Assembly: GCA_040793985.1 (NCBI GenBank)
Contig: JBFNJI010000004.1
Location: 1-64,000, forward strand
Source: Thiodiazotropha sp040793985
Lineage (GTDB): Bacteria > Pseudomonadota > Gammaproteobacteria > Chromatiales > Chromatiaceae
Direction: 5' to 3'
Length of the DNA: 64,000 bases
Below are positions 15,996 to 25,157 of this stretch, in pieces. The position numbers and the translations under genes are program-made. The stretch's first letter is position 1. Each line of letters begins with the position of its first letter. The notes below the pieces were generated by a model, which ran no database searches, had not been told where the DNA came from, and worked only from the letters and a program-made list of their open reading frames with translations.

Positions 15996-18815
15996 GTGAG
16001 CGATCCCTTTGTCGATGCCTGCGTGAAAAACGATTCGGTTTTGCGCGCACGGGTGAAACTGATGGGAAATCTGTTGGGTGATGTGATAAGCACCCAGTCG
16101 GGTTCCGAGGTGTTGCGCACCATCGAGCGGTTGCGCAAGGGTTTTATCAAGCTGCGGCAGGATCCCGATGCTGAGCGCCAGGCCAGGCTCAAGCGCCTCA
16201 TCAGCGTATTGTCACCCGATGCCCTGCGACCGGTGATCCGGGCATTCAACATCTACTTCCAGCTGGCCAGTACCGCCGAGGAGAGTTTTCAGCACCGCCA
16301 GCGCCGCAGTGTGGCGGCCATGGGTGGGGTGCTGTGGAAAGGCTCTTTCGATGCCTGCATTCGGGAGTTGCGCGAAATGGATGTTGAGCCCGACGAGCTG
16401 CAGGACCTGTTTGAAGATGTCCGCTATATGCCGGTCTTCACCGCCCATCCGACGGAGTCCAAGCGCCGCGCAATCCTGTTGCAGATGAGACGGATTTTCG
16501 AAAGCAACGAGGCCCTGGATGCGCCGTCATCGACGCTGGAGCATGCCGAGACTCACACCCGCAATCTGCGGACCCATGTTCAGGCCCTGTGGAAAACCAA
16601 CGATATACGTCCGGCACGGCCGGAGGTGCATCAAGAAGTGCGCATGGGGATGTACCACTTCAGTGAAGCGGTGTTCGACGCCATCCCGGTGGTCTATCGT
16701 CGCCTGGAGAATGCGATCAAACGCTCCTACCAGGACCACGAGGGTTTTCACGGCATCGACATACCGGCGATGATCCGCTTTGGCAGCTGGATCGGCGGCG
16801 ATAGGGACGGCAATCCCAATGTCATTGCCGAGACCACCCGCGAGGCGATCCTCACCCAGCACCTTACCGTGATACGGGCCTATATCGAACGCGTCGACAG
16901 GCTGGTCGGTATTCTTACCCACTCCCAGGAGTTCTGCACCCTGTCGCCGGCCTTTATGGCAAGTCTCAATGAGGATGACGACTATCGTCAGGGTTTCAGC
17001 CAGGAGTGGCCGGCGCGTTTTCAGGGTGAACCCTACAGGCGCAAGCTCTATATCATCGGTCTGCGCCTGCGCCAGGTGGAACGACGCGGCAAGGCCTGGC
17101 TCGACGGGGGATCCATCGACGATCTGGTAACCGGTTACGGCAATGAGCTCGATTTTCTCAGAGACCTCGAGCTGATTAGGGACTCCTTGAACAGCCATGG
17201 CGACGCGGATGCGGCGAACGCCGAGTTGCTGGACGTGATCAGGCTGGTGCGTACCTTCGGCTTCTATCTCGCGCGTCTTGACATACGCCAGGAGTCGGCG
17301 GTGCATACCCGGGCTGTCGCCGATCTGCTGAGTGTGCTGGGGATCGAGAACAACTACGGTGAGCTGGATGAGTCGGCGCGTCTAAGCCTCCTTGCCGATC
17401 TGATTCTGAATCCGCCGTCGATTGCGGATCCCAGCCAGTTTGCGGAGATGACCCAGGAGGTATTGCGGGTCTTCGCTGTCGTCGAGGAGATGCAGCGCAT
17501 GATCAGTCCGCGGGTTATCGGCCGCTATGTCATCTCCATGGCCCATCATGCATCCGACGTGATGCATGTCATGTTTCTTGCGAGCCTGAAGGGACTCTGC
17601 GGCAAACGCGGCGATGCGACCTATTGCCGCATCGGCGTCTCTCCGCTGTTCGAGACCATTCACGACCTGTCGCGTATAGAGCCGGTTATGTGCGACCTGC
17701 TCGATCAAAAGGTCTATGCCCAGCTGCTGAAGCGGCATGGTGGGCTGCAGGAGGTGATGCTCGGCTACTCAGACTCTGCGAAAGATGGCGGCATCCTGGC
17801 CTCCGCCTGGCTTCTCTACCGGGCGCAGCAACGGGTGATCGCCCTGGGAAAGGAGCGAGGTGTTCGCATCCGCCTGTTTCATGGTCGTGGCGGCACCATC
17901 GGCCGTGGCGGCGGCCCCACCCACGACGCCATCCGTTCGCAACCCTCGGGTACCCTCCAGGGTCAGATCAAGTTCACCGAGCAGGGTGAGGTGCTCTCCT
18001 ACAAGTACAGTAACCGGGAGACGGCGATCTATGAGCTGACCATGGGACTCTCGGGGGTCATCAATGCCAGTATCGGTCTGATCCGCGAGGTCGAACCGGA
18101 TGAGGCGTCGTTCCACGAAAACATGCATTTCCTTGCTAGCGAGGGTGAGGCAGCCTATCGCGAGTTGACAGAGAAGACCCCCGGTTTTCTCGACTACTTC
18201 TACTGTGCAACACCGGTGTCCGAAATCGGCCTGTTGAATATCGGTTCTCGACCCTCGCATCGCGCCAAGGGGGACCTTTCCAAGGAATCGGTGCGCGCCA
18301 TATCCTGGGTCTTTGGCTGGGCTCAGTCGAGACAGACCTTGCCGGCCTGGTACGGCATTGGTACTGCCCTGGAGCGCTGTTGCAAGGGACAGAAAAAAAA
18401 CCTGAAAGCCCTCAGAGAGATGTATCACGAGTGGCCCTTTTTCCGCGCCTTGCTAAGCAATACACAGATGGCCCTGTTCAAGTCGAGCATGGACCTGGCA
18501 CAGGAGTATGCCGAGTTGTGCGGTGACGAACGGACCCGGCAGCGGATATTCGGCATGATCAGGGAGGAGTACTTCAAGAGCGTGAAGTGGATCTGCAAAA
18601 TCGCCAGGATAGATGAGCTGCTTGATGACAATCCACTGCTTAAAACCTCCCTCAGCCGCAGGGACCTCTATCTCTATCCGCTGAATCACATCCAGTTGGA
18701 GCTTATTCGACGTTATCGAAACCCGGAGACCAGAGAGAGCGATCGCGATGCCTGTCTCGATCCCCTGTTGCGTTCTATCAATGCCATTGCGGCGGGTATG
18801 CGCAACACAGGGTAA
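15996..18815 (+). CDS. ppc: Phosphoenolpyruvate carboxylase
   Basis: This 939-residue cytoplasmic enzyme fixes bicarbonate onto PEP to give oxaloacetate (anaplerosis). Family signatures are present in order: VFTAHPTESKRRA with catalytic His151, GGDRDGNPNV, GYSDSAKDGG, the glycine loop FHGRGGTIGRGGGP, and the invariant C-terminal NTG. Full length for the bacterial family. The start is GTG 15996 after a purine-rich GAGGGGGGTGG. It appears to be transcribed alone. GC content is higher than in the preceding 15 kb. Confidence 0.97.
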   Translation: MSDPFVDACVKNDSVLRARVKLMGNLLGDVISTQSGSEVLRTIERLRKGFIKLRQDPDAERQARLKRLISVLSPDALRPVIRAFNIYFQLASTAEESFQHRQRRSVAAMGGVLWKGSFDACIRELREMDVEPDELQDLFEDVRYMPVFTAHPTESKRRAILLQMRRIFESNEALDAPSSTLEHAETHTRNLRTHVQALWKTNDIRPARPEVHQEVRMGMYHFSEAVFDAIPVVYRRLENAIKRSYQDHEGFHGIDIPAMIRFGSWIGGDRDGNPNVIAETTREAILTQHLTVIRAYIERVDRLVGILTHSQEFCTLSPAFMASLNEDDDYRQGFSQEWPARFQGEPYRRKLYIIGLRLRQVERRGKAWLDGGSIDDLVTGYGNELDFLRDLELIRDSLNSHGDADAANAELLDVIRLVRTFGFYLARLDIRQESAVHTRAVADLLSVLGIENNYGELDESARLSLLADLILNPPSIADPSQFAEMTQEVLRVFAVVEEMQRMISPRVIGRYVISMAHHASDVMHVMFLASLKGLCGKRGDATYCRIGVSPLFETIHDLSRIEPVMCDLLDQKVYAQLLKRHGGLQEVMLGYSDSAKDGGILASAWLLYRAQQRVIALGKERGVRIRLFHGRGGTIGRGGGPTHDAIRSQPSGTLQGQIKFTEQGEVLSYKYSNRETAIYELTMGLSGVINASIGLIREVEPDEASFHENMHFLASEGEAAYRELTEKTPGFLDYFYCATPVSEIGLLNIGSRPSHRAKGDLSKESVRAISWVFGWAQSRQTLPAWYGIGTALERCCKGQKKNLKALREMYHEWPFFRALLSNTQMALFKSSMDLAQEYAELCGDERTRQRIFGMIREEYFKSVKWICKIARIDELLDDNPLLKTSLSRRDLYLYPLNHIQLELIRRYRNPETRESDRDACLDPLLRSINAIAAGMRNTG

Positions 18816-18912
18816 GGTGTGGGTGAACATTGCCCTTGGCGGATTCGGGGCTTAACATTAAATCGCAGTAAAACCTTGGTGTGGTGGTGGGGGTTTAGGG
18901 GCCGCTTTAGCA

Positions 18913-19938
18913 ATGTATCAAGTGATCAGGTCTTTCGTTATTCGCAACAGGAAGCTGTTTCTCGCTTCTGTATCAACGCTATTCATTGTCGTAGTGACTG
19001 TGCCCCTGGCCCTTCTTCTGCGGGACCCTCCGGGAATTGCTGCCGGTATTGAAGAAGAGTCGTTGCGCTATACCCAGTTGCCAGAGCCTCTTGAGCGCGT
19101 GCGCCCAAATGCCGATTTCGCCCTTCCCACTGATGCGACAGCAGTTGATCCAAAAAATAGAGAGGCGCTGTTACACGAGTTTGACAATGTCTTCGTAAAG
19201 AAGGGCGTTTTAACAGACTGCTCTTTTACCTCCGCCTTTATGCTTTTGTACGATCATGACGTTGACTATCCCTATAAGGTCTTGAGATCGAATGCGGACG
19301 GCTCGTATGTGGTGAGTTTTCCCGGGTACGGTAGAGAGATGCTGGTTACGCCCGAAGCCATTTCCAAGTTCAATGCCTATGTTCAGGCAAGGGAAACATG
19401 GAAGTCTTACTTTAAAGGAGGCCACACTGTCCCCGGTATCGATATCCTGAGAAATGCTTACTATGACTACAGAAGGAAAAGTGATGCGGCCGGTGATAAG
19501 TATCGTGTCTATGGAGGGGGAGTGCCAATCAATGATCTATTGATGCTGTCAGGCGTGGCAAGGGGATACATTATCAGGACGGTACGGGAAGATACGGGGT
19601 TTTCATTTGCCGATGACGAGGAGATCGGTATCGAGATCAATATCAGCGAGGGCGAAAAAAAGTACCGGGTAACAGACGGTCCGAGAGAGTTCGGCAATCC
19701 ACTGAATCTTTTGGGCGATCTTTCGAACTACATGATCGCACTTTCAAGCGCGAAAGTGGTGGACAATTCATTTGGAACGCATATTATCGCCAACCACGCA
19801 TACTACCTAAGAGGCACCACCGCTGACGGTAAGTATGTCCTAGGCAATTCCTACAATACGAAAAAAGTAATCCTGCTCGATGAGATGGAATTACTGAACA
19901 AGTTCGCCGCTGTTCATTACATCGAGATATACCGTTAG
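18913..19938 (+). CDS. Membrane-anchored protein with calpain-like Cys/His/Asn pattern
   Basis: Not firmly recognised. The 341 residues begin with a single N-terminal membrane anchor (about 15-36, VSTLFIVVVTVPLALLL), so the rest is probably periplasmic. TDCSFTSAFMLLYD (Cys103) resembles the catalytic Cys helix of papain-fold proteases. ANHAYYLRG (His295) followed by YVLGNSYNT (Asn312) resembles the His and Asn segments of calpain-family peptidases (GHAY then NPWG). The order Cys-His-Asn and the spacing fit. No Gln of an oxyanion hole can be identified by eye. The start ATG follows ppc by 97 bases, with a weak ribosome binding site. Confidence 0.55.
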   Translation: MYQVIRSFVIRNRKLFLASVSTLFIVVVTVPLALLLRDPPGIAAGIEEESLRYTQLPEPLERVRPNADFALPTDATAVDPKNREALLHEFDNVFVKKGVLTDCSFTSAFMLLYDHDVDYPYKVLRSNADGSYVVSFPGYGREMLVTPEAISKFNAYVQARETWKSYFKGGHTVPGIDILRNAYYDYRRKSDAAGDKYRVYGGGVPINDLLMLSGVARGYIIRTVREDTGFSFADDEEIGIEINISEGEKKYRVTDGPREFGNPLNLLGDLSNYMIALSSAKVVDNSFGTHIIANHAYYLRGTTADGKYVLGNSYNTKKVILLDEMELLNKFAAVHYIEIYR

Positions 19939-20103
19939 TACGTCTGCCTGTGCAGATAAAAAGCTGCCATACCGAGCGGCTGAGTCTGGGCGAATGGTTG
20001 TGGAGGAATCCGAACATCACGGAGCGGGATCAGGCGGAATGATGTGCCGGGCCAAGGAGTATGGGCCCGATAAAGTGGCTTGAGATTTATATCTCGGGCA
20101 TGC

Positions 20104-21372
20104 TTATTCATCGATTAATATTGCCCGAAAGTCATTGACATTGGTCCGTGTCGGTCCGGTCACGACCAGGTCGTCCAATGCAGAGAAGAAGCGGTAGCCA
20201 TTGTTGTCGTTGAGCAGCTCGGTTGCATTGAGGCCGAGTGCTTCGGCGCGCGTCAGCGAGTGCGGATCGAGCAGGGCGCCAGCGTTCTCCTCGGTACCAT
20301 CGATACCGTCGGTATCGCAGGCGATGGCGTGAATCCGTGGATGACCCTCCAGGGCAACCGCCAGGGCAAGCAGGAACTCGGTATTCCGGCCGCCGCGCCC
20401 CGAACCCTTGACGCTAACCGTGGTTTCGCCGCCGGAGAGCAGCACACAGGGTGCCTTCGCCGGTTGGCCATGCTGTGCGATCTGCAGGGTGATGGCGGCG
20501 TGTTCCAGGGCAAGGTCGCGGGATTCGCCCTCGAAGCTGTCACCGAGTATCAACGGCTTGTACCCCAGGGATCGTGCTTTGACCGCGGCCGCTTCCAGGG
20601 CGTCCTGTGCGCTTGCGACTATCACCGAGCTGGACCGTTCGAGTCTCTGATCACCGGGTTTTGGTGTCTCGTCGTCAGCACGTTCCAGGTGTTGAATCAC
20701 AGCCTTGGGTTCTTCGATGCCATATTTCCTGAGAACGGTCAGGGCATCGGCGAAGGTCGTGGGGTCGGCAACGGTTGGGCCGGATGCGATGACCGACGGG
20801 TCGTCACCGGGGACGTCGGAGAGCAACAGGGTCACGACCTGTGCAGGGCAGGCCGCTGTAGCCAACCTTCCGCCCTTGACCGCCGAGAGATGTTTGCGTA
20901 CACAGTTCATCTCGCCGATGGCGGCGCCGGAACGCAGCAGTCTTTTGTTGATCTGCTGTTTGTCCTCGAGGGTGATGCCATGTGCGGGGAGTGCGAGCAG
21001 GGCCGAGCCGCCGCCCGAAATCAGGCAGAGCATCATATCCTCGGGTTCGAGCCCCTGTGCCATCTCCATGATGCGGCGGGTGGCCTGACGTCCGGTGTCG
21101 TCCGGCAGCGGGTGGGCGGCTTCGACCAGCTCGATATGGTTCAGGGGCAGGCCATGGTCATAGCGGGTGATGACAAGCCCGGACAGGGGGGTGTTCCACT
21201 GTTCTTCAACGGTCTTGGCCATGGAGGCGGCAGCCTTGCCCGCGCCAACCACCAGGGTCCGCCCTTTCGGCGGTTCGGGCAGGTGGGGTGGCAGGCAGGT
21301 CGCGGGCATGGCGGCGTCGACCGATGCCTTAAACAGATCCAGCAGGATCTCATGATGGGGATTTGTCGTCAT
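20104..21372 (-). CDS. Glycerate kinase, type 2 (GckA/TtuD, MOFRL family)
   Basis: This 422-residue cytoplasmic enzyme phosphorylates D-glycerate, usually to 2-phosphoglycerate, with ATP. It has the N-terminal DUF4147 domain (TLVVGAGKAAASMAKTVE, LCLISGGGSALL, NCVRKHLSAVKGG) and the C-terminal MOFRL domain (LLSGGETTVSVKGSGRGGR, ACDTDGIDG). Length is normal. Family members are often encoded with hydroxypyruvate isomerase and tartronate semialdehyde reductase. Here a decayed hydroxypyruvate isomerase lies immediately upstream on the same strand. The kinase itself looks intact and may now serve glycolate salvage or a serine-type route. Confidence 0.92.
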   Translation of the reverse strand: MTTNPHHEILLDLFKASVDAAMPATCLPPHLPEPPKGRTLVVGAGKAAASMAKTVEEQWNTPLSGLVITRYDHGLPLNHIELVEAAHPLPDDTGRQATRRIMEMAQGLEPEDMMLCLISGGGSALLALPAHGITLEDKQQINKRLLRSGAAIGEMNCVRKHLSAVKGGRLATAACPAQVVTLLLSDVPGDDPSVIASGPTVADPTTFADALTVLRKYGIEEPKAVIQHLERADDETPKPGDQRLERSSSVIVASAQDALEAAAVKARSLGYKPLILGDSFEGESRDLALEHAAITLQIAQHGQPAKAPCVLLSGGETTVSVKGSGRGGRNTEFLLALAVALEGHPRIHAIACDTDGIDGTEENAGALLDPHSLTRAEALGLNATELLNDNNGYRFFSALDDLVVTGPTRTNVNDFRAILIDE

Positions 21373-21389
21373 TGGATCCTATTGGGTTT

Positions 21390-21619
21390 CGCGGATGGTC
21401 TGGTCGGCAATCATCTCCGGTGTCCCGCACCTTGCCGGGTGGTCCCAGCCCGATCCGCCATGGGCGGCACTGGCGTTCGGCCAGCGCCTCTTTTGCAATC
21501 ACATAGGGGAAGAGAAGTTTGACAGGGGTAAATCCCCGCGCTGGCGGCGGTCTCGAATCTGTCGAGGAACTCCAGTTCGTAGTAGAACATGGTGAGGTTC
21601 GCAGCAAATTTTGGCGCAT
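21390..21619 (-). pseudogene. hyi: Hydroxypyruvate isomerase remnant
   Basis: On the minus strand the frame starting just after ATG 21619 reads APKFAANLTMFYYELEF then LDRFETAASAG, close to the N-terminus of hydroxypyruvate isomerase. A shift to another frame then continues VKLLFPYVIAKEALAERQ, matching the family's LFPY segment. A further piece, LGPPGKVRDTGDD, resembles the NLPPGDW-like region. About 70 of the usual roughly 260 residues remain, with two frameshifts. It sits directly upstream of the glycerate kinase gene, as expected for a former glyoxylate-pathway operon. Identification is by eye only. Confidence 0.75.
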
Positions 21620-21826
21620 GGGCTCTCCGTTGATTCTCTCTCGGGTTCTGCCGTACCCATCCCCGTTCAAGCAGCTTCGCACATTAGCACCCGCAATTGA
21701 ATGCTCTCTGCACGGATAAATAACAGGCAATTAGGGTCCCTTTCTGGAATTGTCCGGGATGGAGGAAGAGCTGGTACCATTTGAAGCATAGGCGAATGCT
21801 GCTTTACGCAACGAAGGTGGAGCAAA

Positions 21827-22807
21827 ATGAGAGCGGTCCTGATCAGTGGGTTCGGTGGTGCGGAGGTAATGCGTATCGGCGAGGTGTCGAGGCCCGTACC
21901 GGGTCCCGGCCAGGTTCTGATCGAGGTTGTCGCCACATCGGTCAATCGAGCCGACATCGTGCAACGGGAAGGCAACTACCCTCCGCCCGAGGGCGATTCT
22001 GAGATCTTGGGCCTGGAGGTGGCGGGGAGTGTCAAAGCCCTCGGTGCCGGGGTGGTCGGTTACTCGGTCGGCGATAGGGTGATGACCCTGGTGGGCGGGG
22101 GTGGCTATGCGGAGTATGCAGTGGCCCATGCCGATCATCTCATTCCCATTCCCTCATCCCTGAGCTTCGAAGAGGCGGCCTGTGTCTGCGAGACCTATAT
22201 AACCGCCTATCTCAATATCTTCATGCTCGGGGGATTGGAGGATGGCGAAATCCTGCTGCTGCATGGCGGCGGGGGCGGAGTGAACAGCGCGGCGATTCAA
22301 CTCTGCAAGGCATTGGCAGCAAAAAGCAAAGTGATAGTGACCGCCTCACCGGGCAAGGCCGGACGGGTGGCGGCGCTGGGTGCCGACCTGGTCATCGACT
22401 ATAAAAGCCAGGACTTCGCCGAGGAGATCAAGGGATACACCGGAAACAAAGGTGTCGCCCTGATCCTCGACCATATCGGCGCCGCCTATCTGGCCGCGAA
22501 CATGAAGTCCCTTGGCGTCGGCGGACGCCTGGTGATTATCGGCCTCATGGGTGGCATCAAGGCAGAGTTGAACCTGGCCGTGATGATGCTAAAGCGGCAA
22601 CGGATCATCGGCTCGGTGCTCAGGTCCAGGCCGGTTTCGGAAAAGACCCAGATTGTCTCCGCATTCAAAGAGGTCGTCATGCCGCTGTTCGAACGGCGTG
22701 AGCTGGTGCCGCTGATTCACAGGACCTATCGCTTGGAAGATGTTGCCAGTGCGCACCGGGAGATGGAGGCGAGTGCCCATTTCGGAAAGATCGTACTGCT
22801 GTTATAG
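21827..22807 (+). CDS. NAD(P)H quinone oxidoreductase, PIG3/Qor-type medium-chain reductase
   Basis: A 326-residue cytoplasmic zinc-free medium-chain dehydrogenase/reductase. The N-terminal GroES-like domain includes SVNRADIVQREGNYPPP, typical of the PIG3 quinone reductase branch. A Rossmann domain has the glycine motif HGGGGGVNSAAIQL and GALGADLVIDY-type cofactor-binding residues. It probably reduces quinones or other enones with NADPH. Length is normal and the ATG follows a GGTGGAG ribosome binding site. The gene is divergent from the hyi remnant and seems to be alone. Confidence 0.9.
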   Translation: MRAVLISGFGGAEVMRIGEVSRPVPGPGQVLIEVVATSVNRADIVQREGNYPPPEGDSEILGLEVAGSVKALGAGVVGYSVGDRVMTLVGGGGYAEYAVAHADHLIPIPSSLSFEEAACVCETYITAYLNIFMLGGLEDGEILLLHGGGGGVNSAAIQLCKALAAKSKVIVTASPGKAGRVAALGADLVIDYKSQDFAEEIKGYTGNKGVALILDHIGAAYLAANMKSLGVGGRLVIIGLMGGIKAELNLAVMMLKRQRIIGSVLRSRPVSEKTQIVSAFKEVVMPLFERRELVPLIHRTYRLEDVASAHREMEASAHFGKIVLLL

Positions 22808-23148
22808 GTCTCTACCGCGAATGCTCTTCGTCAGTCAAATCTGATCCGTCGATACACCTGCTTGACCGTCTCGGACGTCTTGCGCCGGGGAATGCAAGTC
22901 ATGCTGCTCGCAGGAATTTGGTCTGGGTTGTGTGTGTTCATGGTCGCTTGGTATCCGTATAGTGCAATCTGCGGATCCGGGATTGGGGCCTGGGAACGAA
23001 AAAATCAGCAATCCTGTTGCTTCACTTGCTCCAGTTTCATAACCGTAGTGTCACATGGATACGAGCTTTTAATCGCGGCTTAAGTGTCTACACTCTTTGT
23101 CAACGGATTGACAAAAAATATGATCGCCACAACGGATGAAGTGACAAG
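22808..23148. other. Intergenic region before the GH13 gene
   Basis: About 340 bases. A 73-codon frame at 22862-23083 has no ribosome binding site and low-quality composition. I see no terminator or RNA gene. It probably contains the promoter of the GH13 enzyme gene. Confidence 0.5.
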
Positions 23149-25128
23149 ATGCCAAACGATAACCACCATCTCCATGGATCAGGAGCAGCCCCGACGCTTC
23201 GTATACCCGCCCCGGCCGGCAGCCAGGTCGAGATGCGCTTCGCCGATATCCTGCAACGTGACTGTTACAATCCTCATGGCTGGCGCCGCGAAACCCTGAC
23301 CGCGACGGCTGATGATCCAGGCTGGTTCGAGATCGATCTCGACACCCTGGGTCTTGAGGACGGTGACTACGAATACGAGTTCATCAAGGATGGCGCGTTC
23401 GATAACCCCATCGCCGATCCCTATGCCGTCCAGGTCACCCGCTTCGGCGGTTACCGCGGGATCTTCCAGATCCGCGACGGCCGACGTTGGCAGCAGCCGT
23501 TCAGCTGGGACGATGAGTTCACCCAGGGAAACGAACTGCGCAACAACCATCAGCTGGTGATCTACGAGATGCCCATGCGCTGGATGGAGAGCGCACCGGA
23601 GAAGGCGCGACAGGTCGGGCTTGGTACATTCGAGAAGGTGGTCTTCGCCCATCTCGACCGGCTCAGGGAGCTCGGCATCAACGCCATCGAGCTGCTGCCG
23701 GTACAGGATTCGCCGGATACCCTCAACTGGGGCTACGGCACCCGCTTCTTTTTCGCCCCCGACATCGACATGGGGCTGCCGGTGGAGCTCAAGTTCTTCG
23801 TCAAGCAGTGCCACCGGCGGGGTATCCGGGTGATCTTTGATGTGGTGATGAACCATGCCCGCAACTGCCCCCTGGCGGAGCTCGACCATAGCCGCTTTTT
23901 TCTCACCAACGAGGATGAGGAACGCTCTCATCGGGGGGAGGATTACGGTGCCAGGCTGTTCCGTTACTGGCCGGATCGACAGGGTCGAACGCCGACCTGG
24001 GCGTTTCAGCTACGCATGGCGGAGTTCCTGATCACCGAGTACCATGCCGACGGCTTCAGGATCGATGAATTCAAGGGGATCAACCACTGGGCGTTCGTGC
24101 AGCGGTTTCGCGATCATGCCTGGCATATCCATCAGCAGGCCTTTCCCGGCCGCCCTTTTCTCGTCATCGCGGAGGACTCCTGGCGGCGGGCGGTGATCAC
24201 CCATCAGCGGCCGGCCAACCCAAACGGGCGCAAGGTGACCGACTCGATGTGGAACTTCGCCTTTCGCGATGAACTGCGACGGGTCTTTACAGGGCATCTC
24301 CATACAGCCTGGGGAGAGCCCTCGCGAAGCGAGCGTATCCGCTGGATGGTCAGCGGTGACCGGACCTGGAACGACTGGAACAGGCGTGCCGAACCAGGTT
24401 TTTACGATCTCTCCCAGGCGGTCAACTACCTGACCTCCCATGACGTGGAGCAGGATGAGGAGAAGCGCATCATGAACTATCTCCTGGCGCCGCTGCTGGA
24501 GGAGGGGGGCTATCGCGGTACGGTGGACGATATCCGCTGGGTCACCGACCATTTGGCATCGGCTGCCGACGATCGGCAGCGCTTCCTCCATGGTCTCGCC
24601 CTGGAACGTCTGCGCAGCGCCTTCTGCCTGCTGCTGACAGCAGTGGGGATACCGATGATCCTCGCCGGCGACGAGTTTGGCGATGTCCACGACCTCGATC
24701 ATCGCAACTGGCGCCTGAAGATGTCCGACCCGGTGGATTGGCAGCGCCTCGACGCATCGGCCAACAACCGCGATCTCTGGAATAAGGTCGCAGAGTTGAT
24801 CCTGCTGCGTACCGAACACCCGGCACTGATCCGCAACGAGACGGCTTTCATTCACTTCCACTCCGACTTCGATCGCAACGAGGGTGCCAAGGTGTTCGTC
24901 TACTGCCGCAACCGCGGCGTCCCGTTGGGTGCCGAGGATCAGATTGTCGTGGTCGGCAACATCGGCGCCCAGTCCTTTTCAGGGTATAACCTGCCCTGGT
25001 ACTGGATGGATCTGCATAGGGTGGAAGAGGTCGCGCAACCCGACTCCGCCGCCCCGCTGGAGCAGAACGATGCGGGTTCGATACGCCTATCGCTGGCCCC
25101 TTATCAGGTTAGGGTGTTCGCCACCTGA
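23149..25128 (+). CDS. GH13 alpha-amylase family glucan enzyme with CBM48
   Basis: A 659-residue cytoplasmic glycoside hydrolase or branching-type enzyme acting on alpha-glucan. The N-terminal CBM48-like beta domain (about 15-110) precedes the (beta/alpha)8 barrel. All four GH13 regions are present: DVVMNH (231-236), GFRID with nucleophile Asp306, IAEDS with acid Glu342, and TSHD with His431-Asp432. A C-terminal beta domain completes it. The layout matches branching or debranching enzymes and maltooligosyltrehalose trehalohydrolases; by eye I cannot choose among them. No glg or tre gene is adjacent, so the pathway is uncertain. Confidence 0.88.
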   Translation: MPNDNHHLHGSGAAPTLRIPAPAGSQVEMRFADILQRDCYNPHGWRRETLTATADDPGWFEIDLDTLGLEDGDYEYEFIKDGAFDNPIADPYAVQVTRFGGYRGIFQIRDGRRWQQPFSWDDEFTQGNELRNNHQLVIYEMPMRWMESAPEKARQVGLGTFEKVVFAHLDRLRELGINAIELLPVQDSPDTLNWGYGTRFFFAPDIDMGLPVELKFFVKQCHRRGIRVIFDVVMNHARNCPLAELDHSRFFLTNEDEERSHRGEDYGARLFRYWPDRQGRTPTWAFQLRMAEFLITEYHADGFRIDEFKGINHWAFVQRFRDHAWHIHQQAFPGRPFLVIAEDSWRRAVITHQRPANPNGRKVTDSMWNFAFRDELRRVFTGHLHTAWGEPSRSERIRWMVSGDRTWNDWNRRAEPGFYDLSQAVNYLTSHDVEQDEEKRIMNYLLAPLLEEGGYRGTVDDIRWVTDHLASAADDRQRFLHGLALERLRSAFCLLLTAVGIPMILAGDEFGDVHDLDHRNWRLKMSDPVDWQRLDASANNRDLWNKVAELILLRTEHPALIRNETAFIHFHSDFDRNEGAKVFVYCRNRGVPLGAEDQIVVVGNIGAQSFSGYNLPWYWMDLHRVEEVAQPDSAAPLEQNDAGSIRLSLAPYQVRVFAT

Positions 25129-25157
25129 AGCTGCTGTACTGTCCGCAAGCCGGTTTG

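Noticed and set aside
20260..21522. 420-codon plus-strand frame opposite the glycerate kinase gene
   Set aside because: It is the antisense shadow of a high-GC gene with clear family motifs on the minus strand.
22862..23083. 73-codon plus-strand frame with a hydrophobic start before the GH13 gene
   Set aside because: No ribosome binding site, many rare codons and cysteines, no recognisable signal. It looks like chance.
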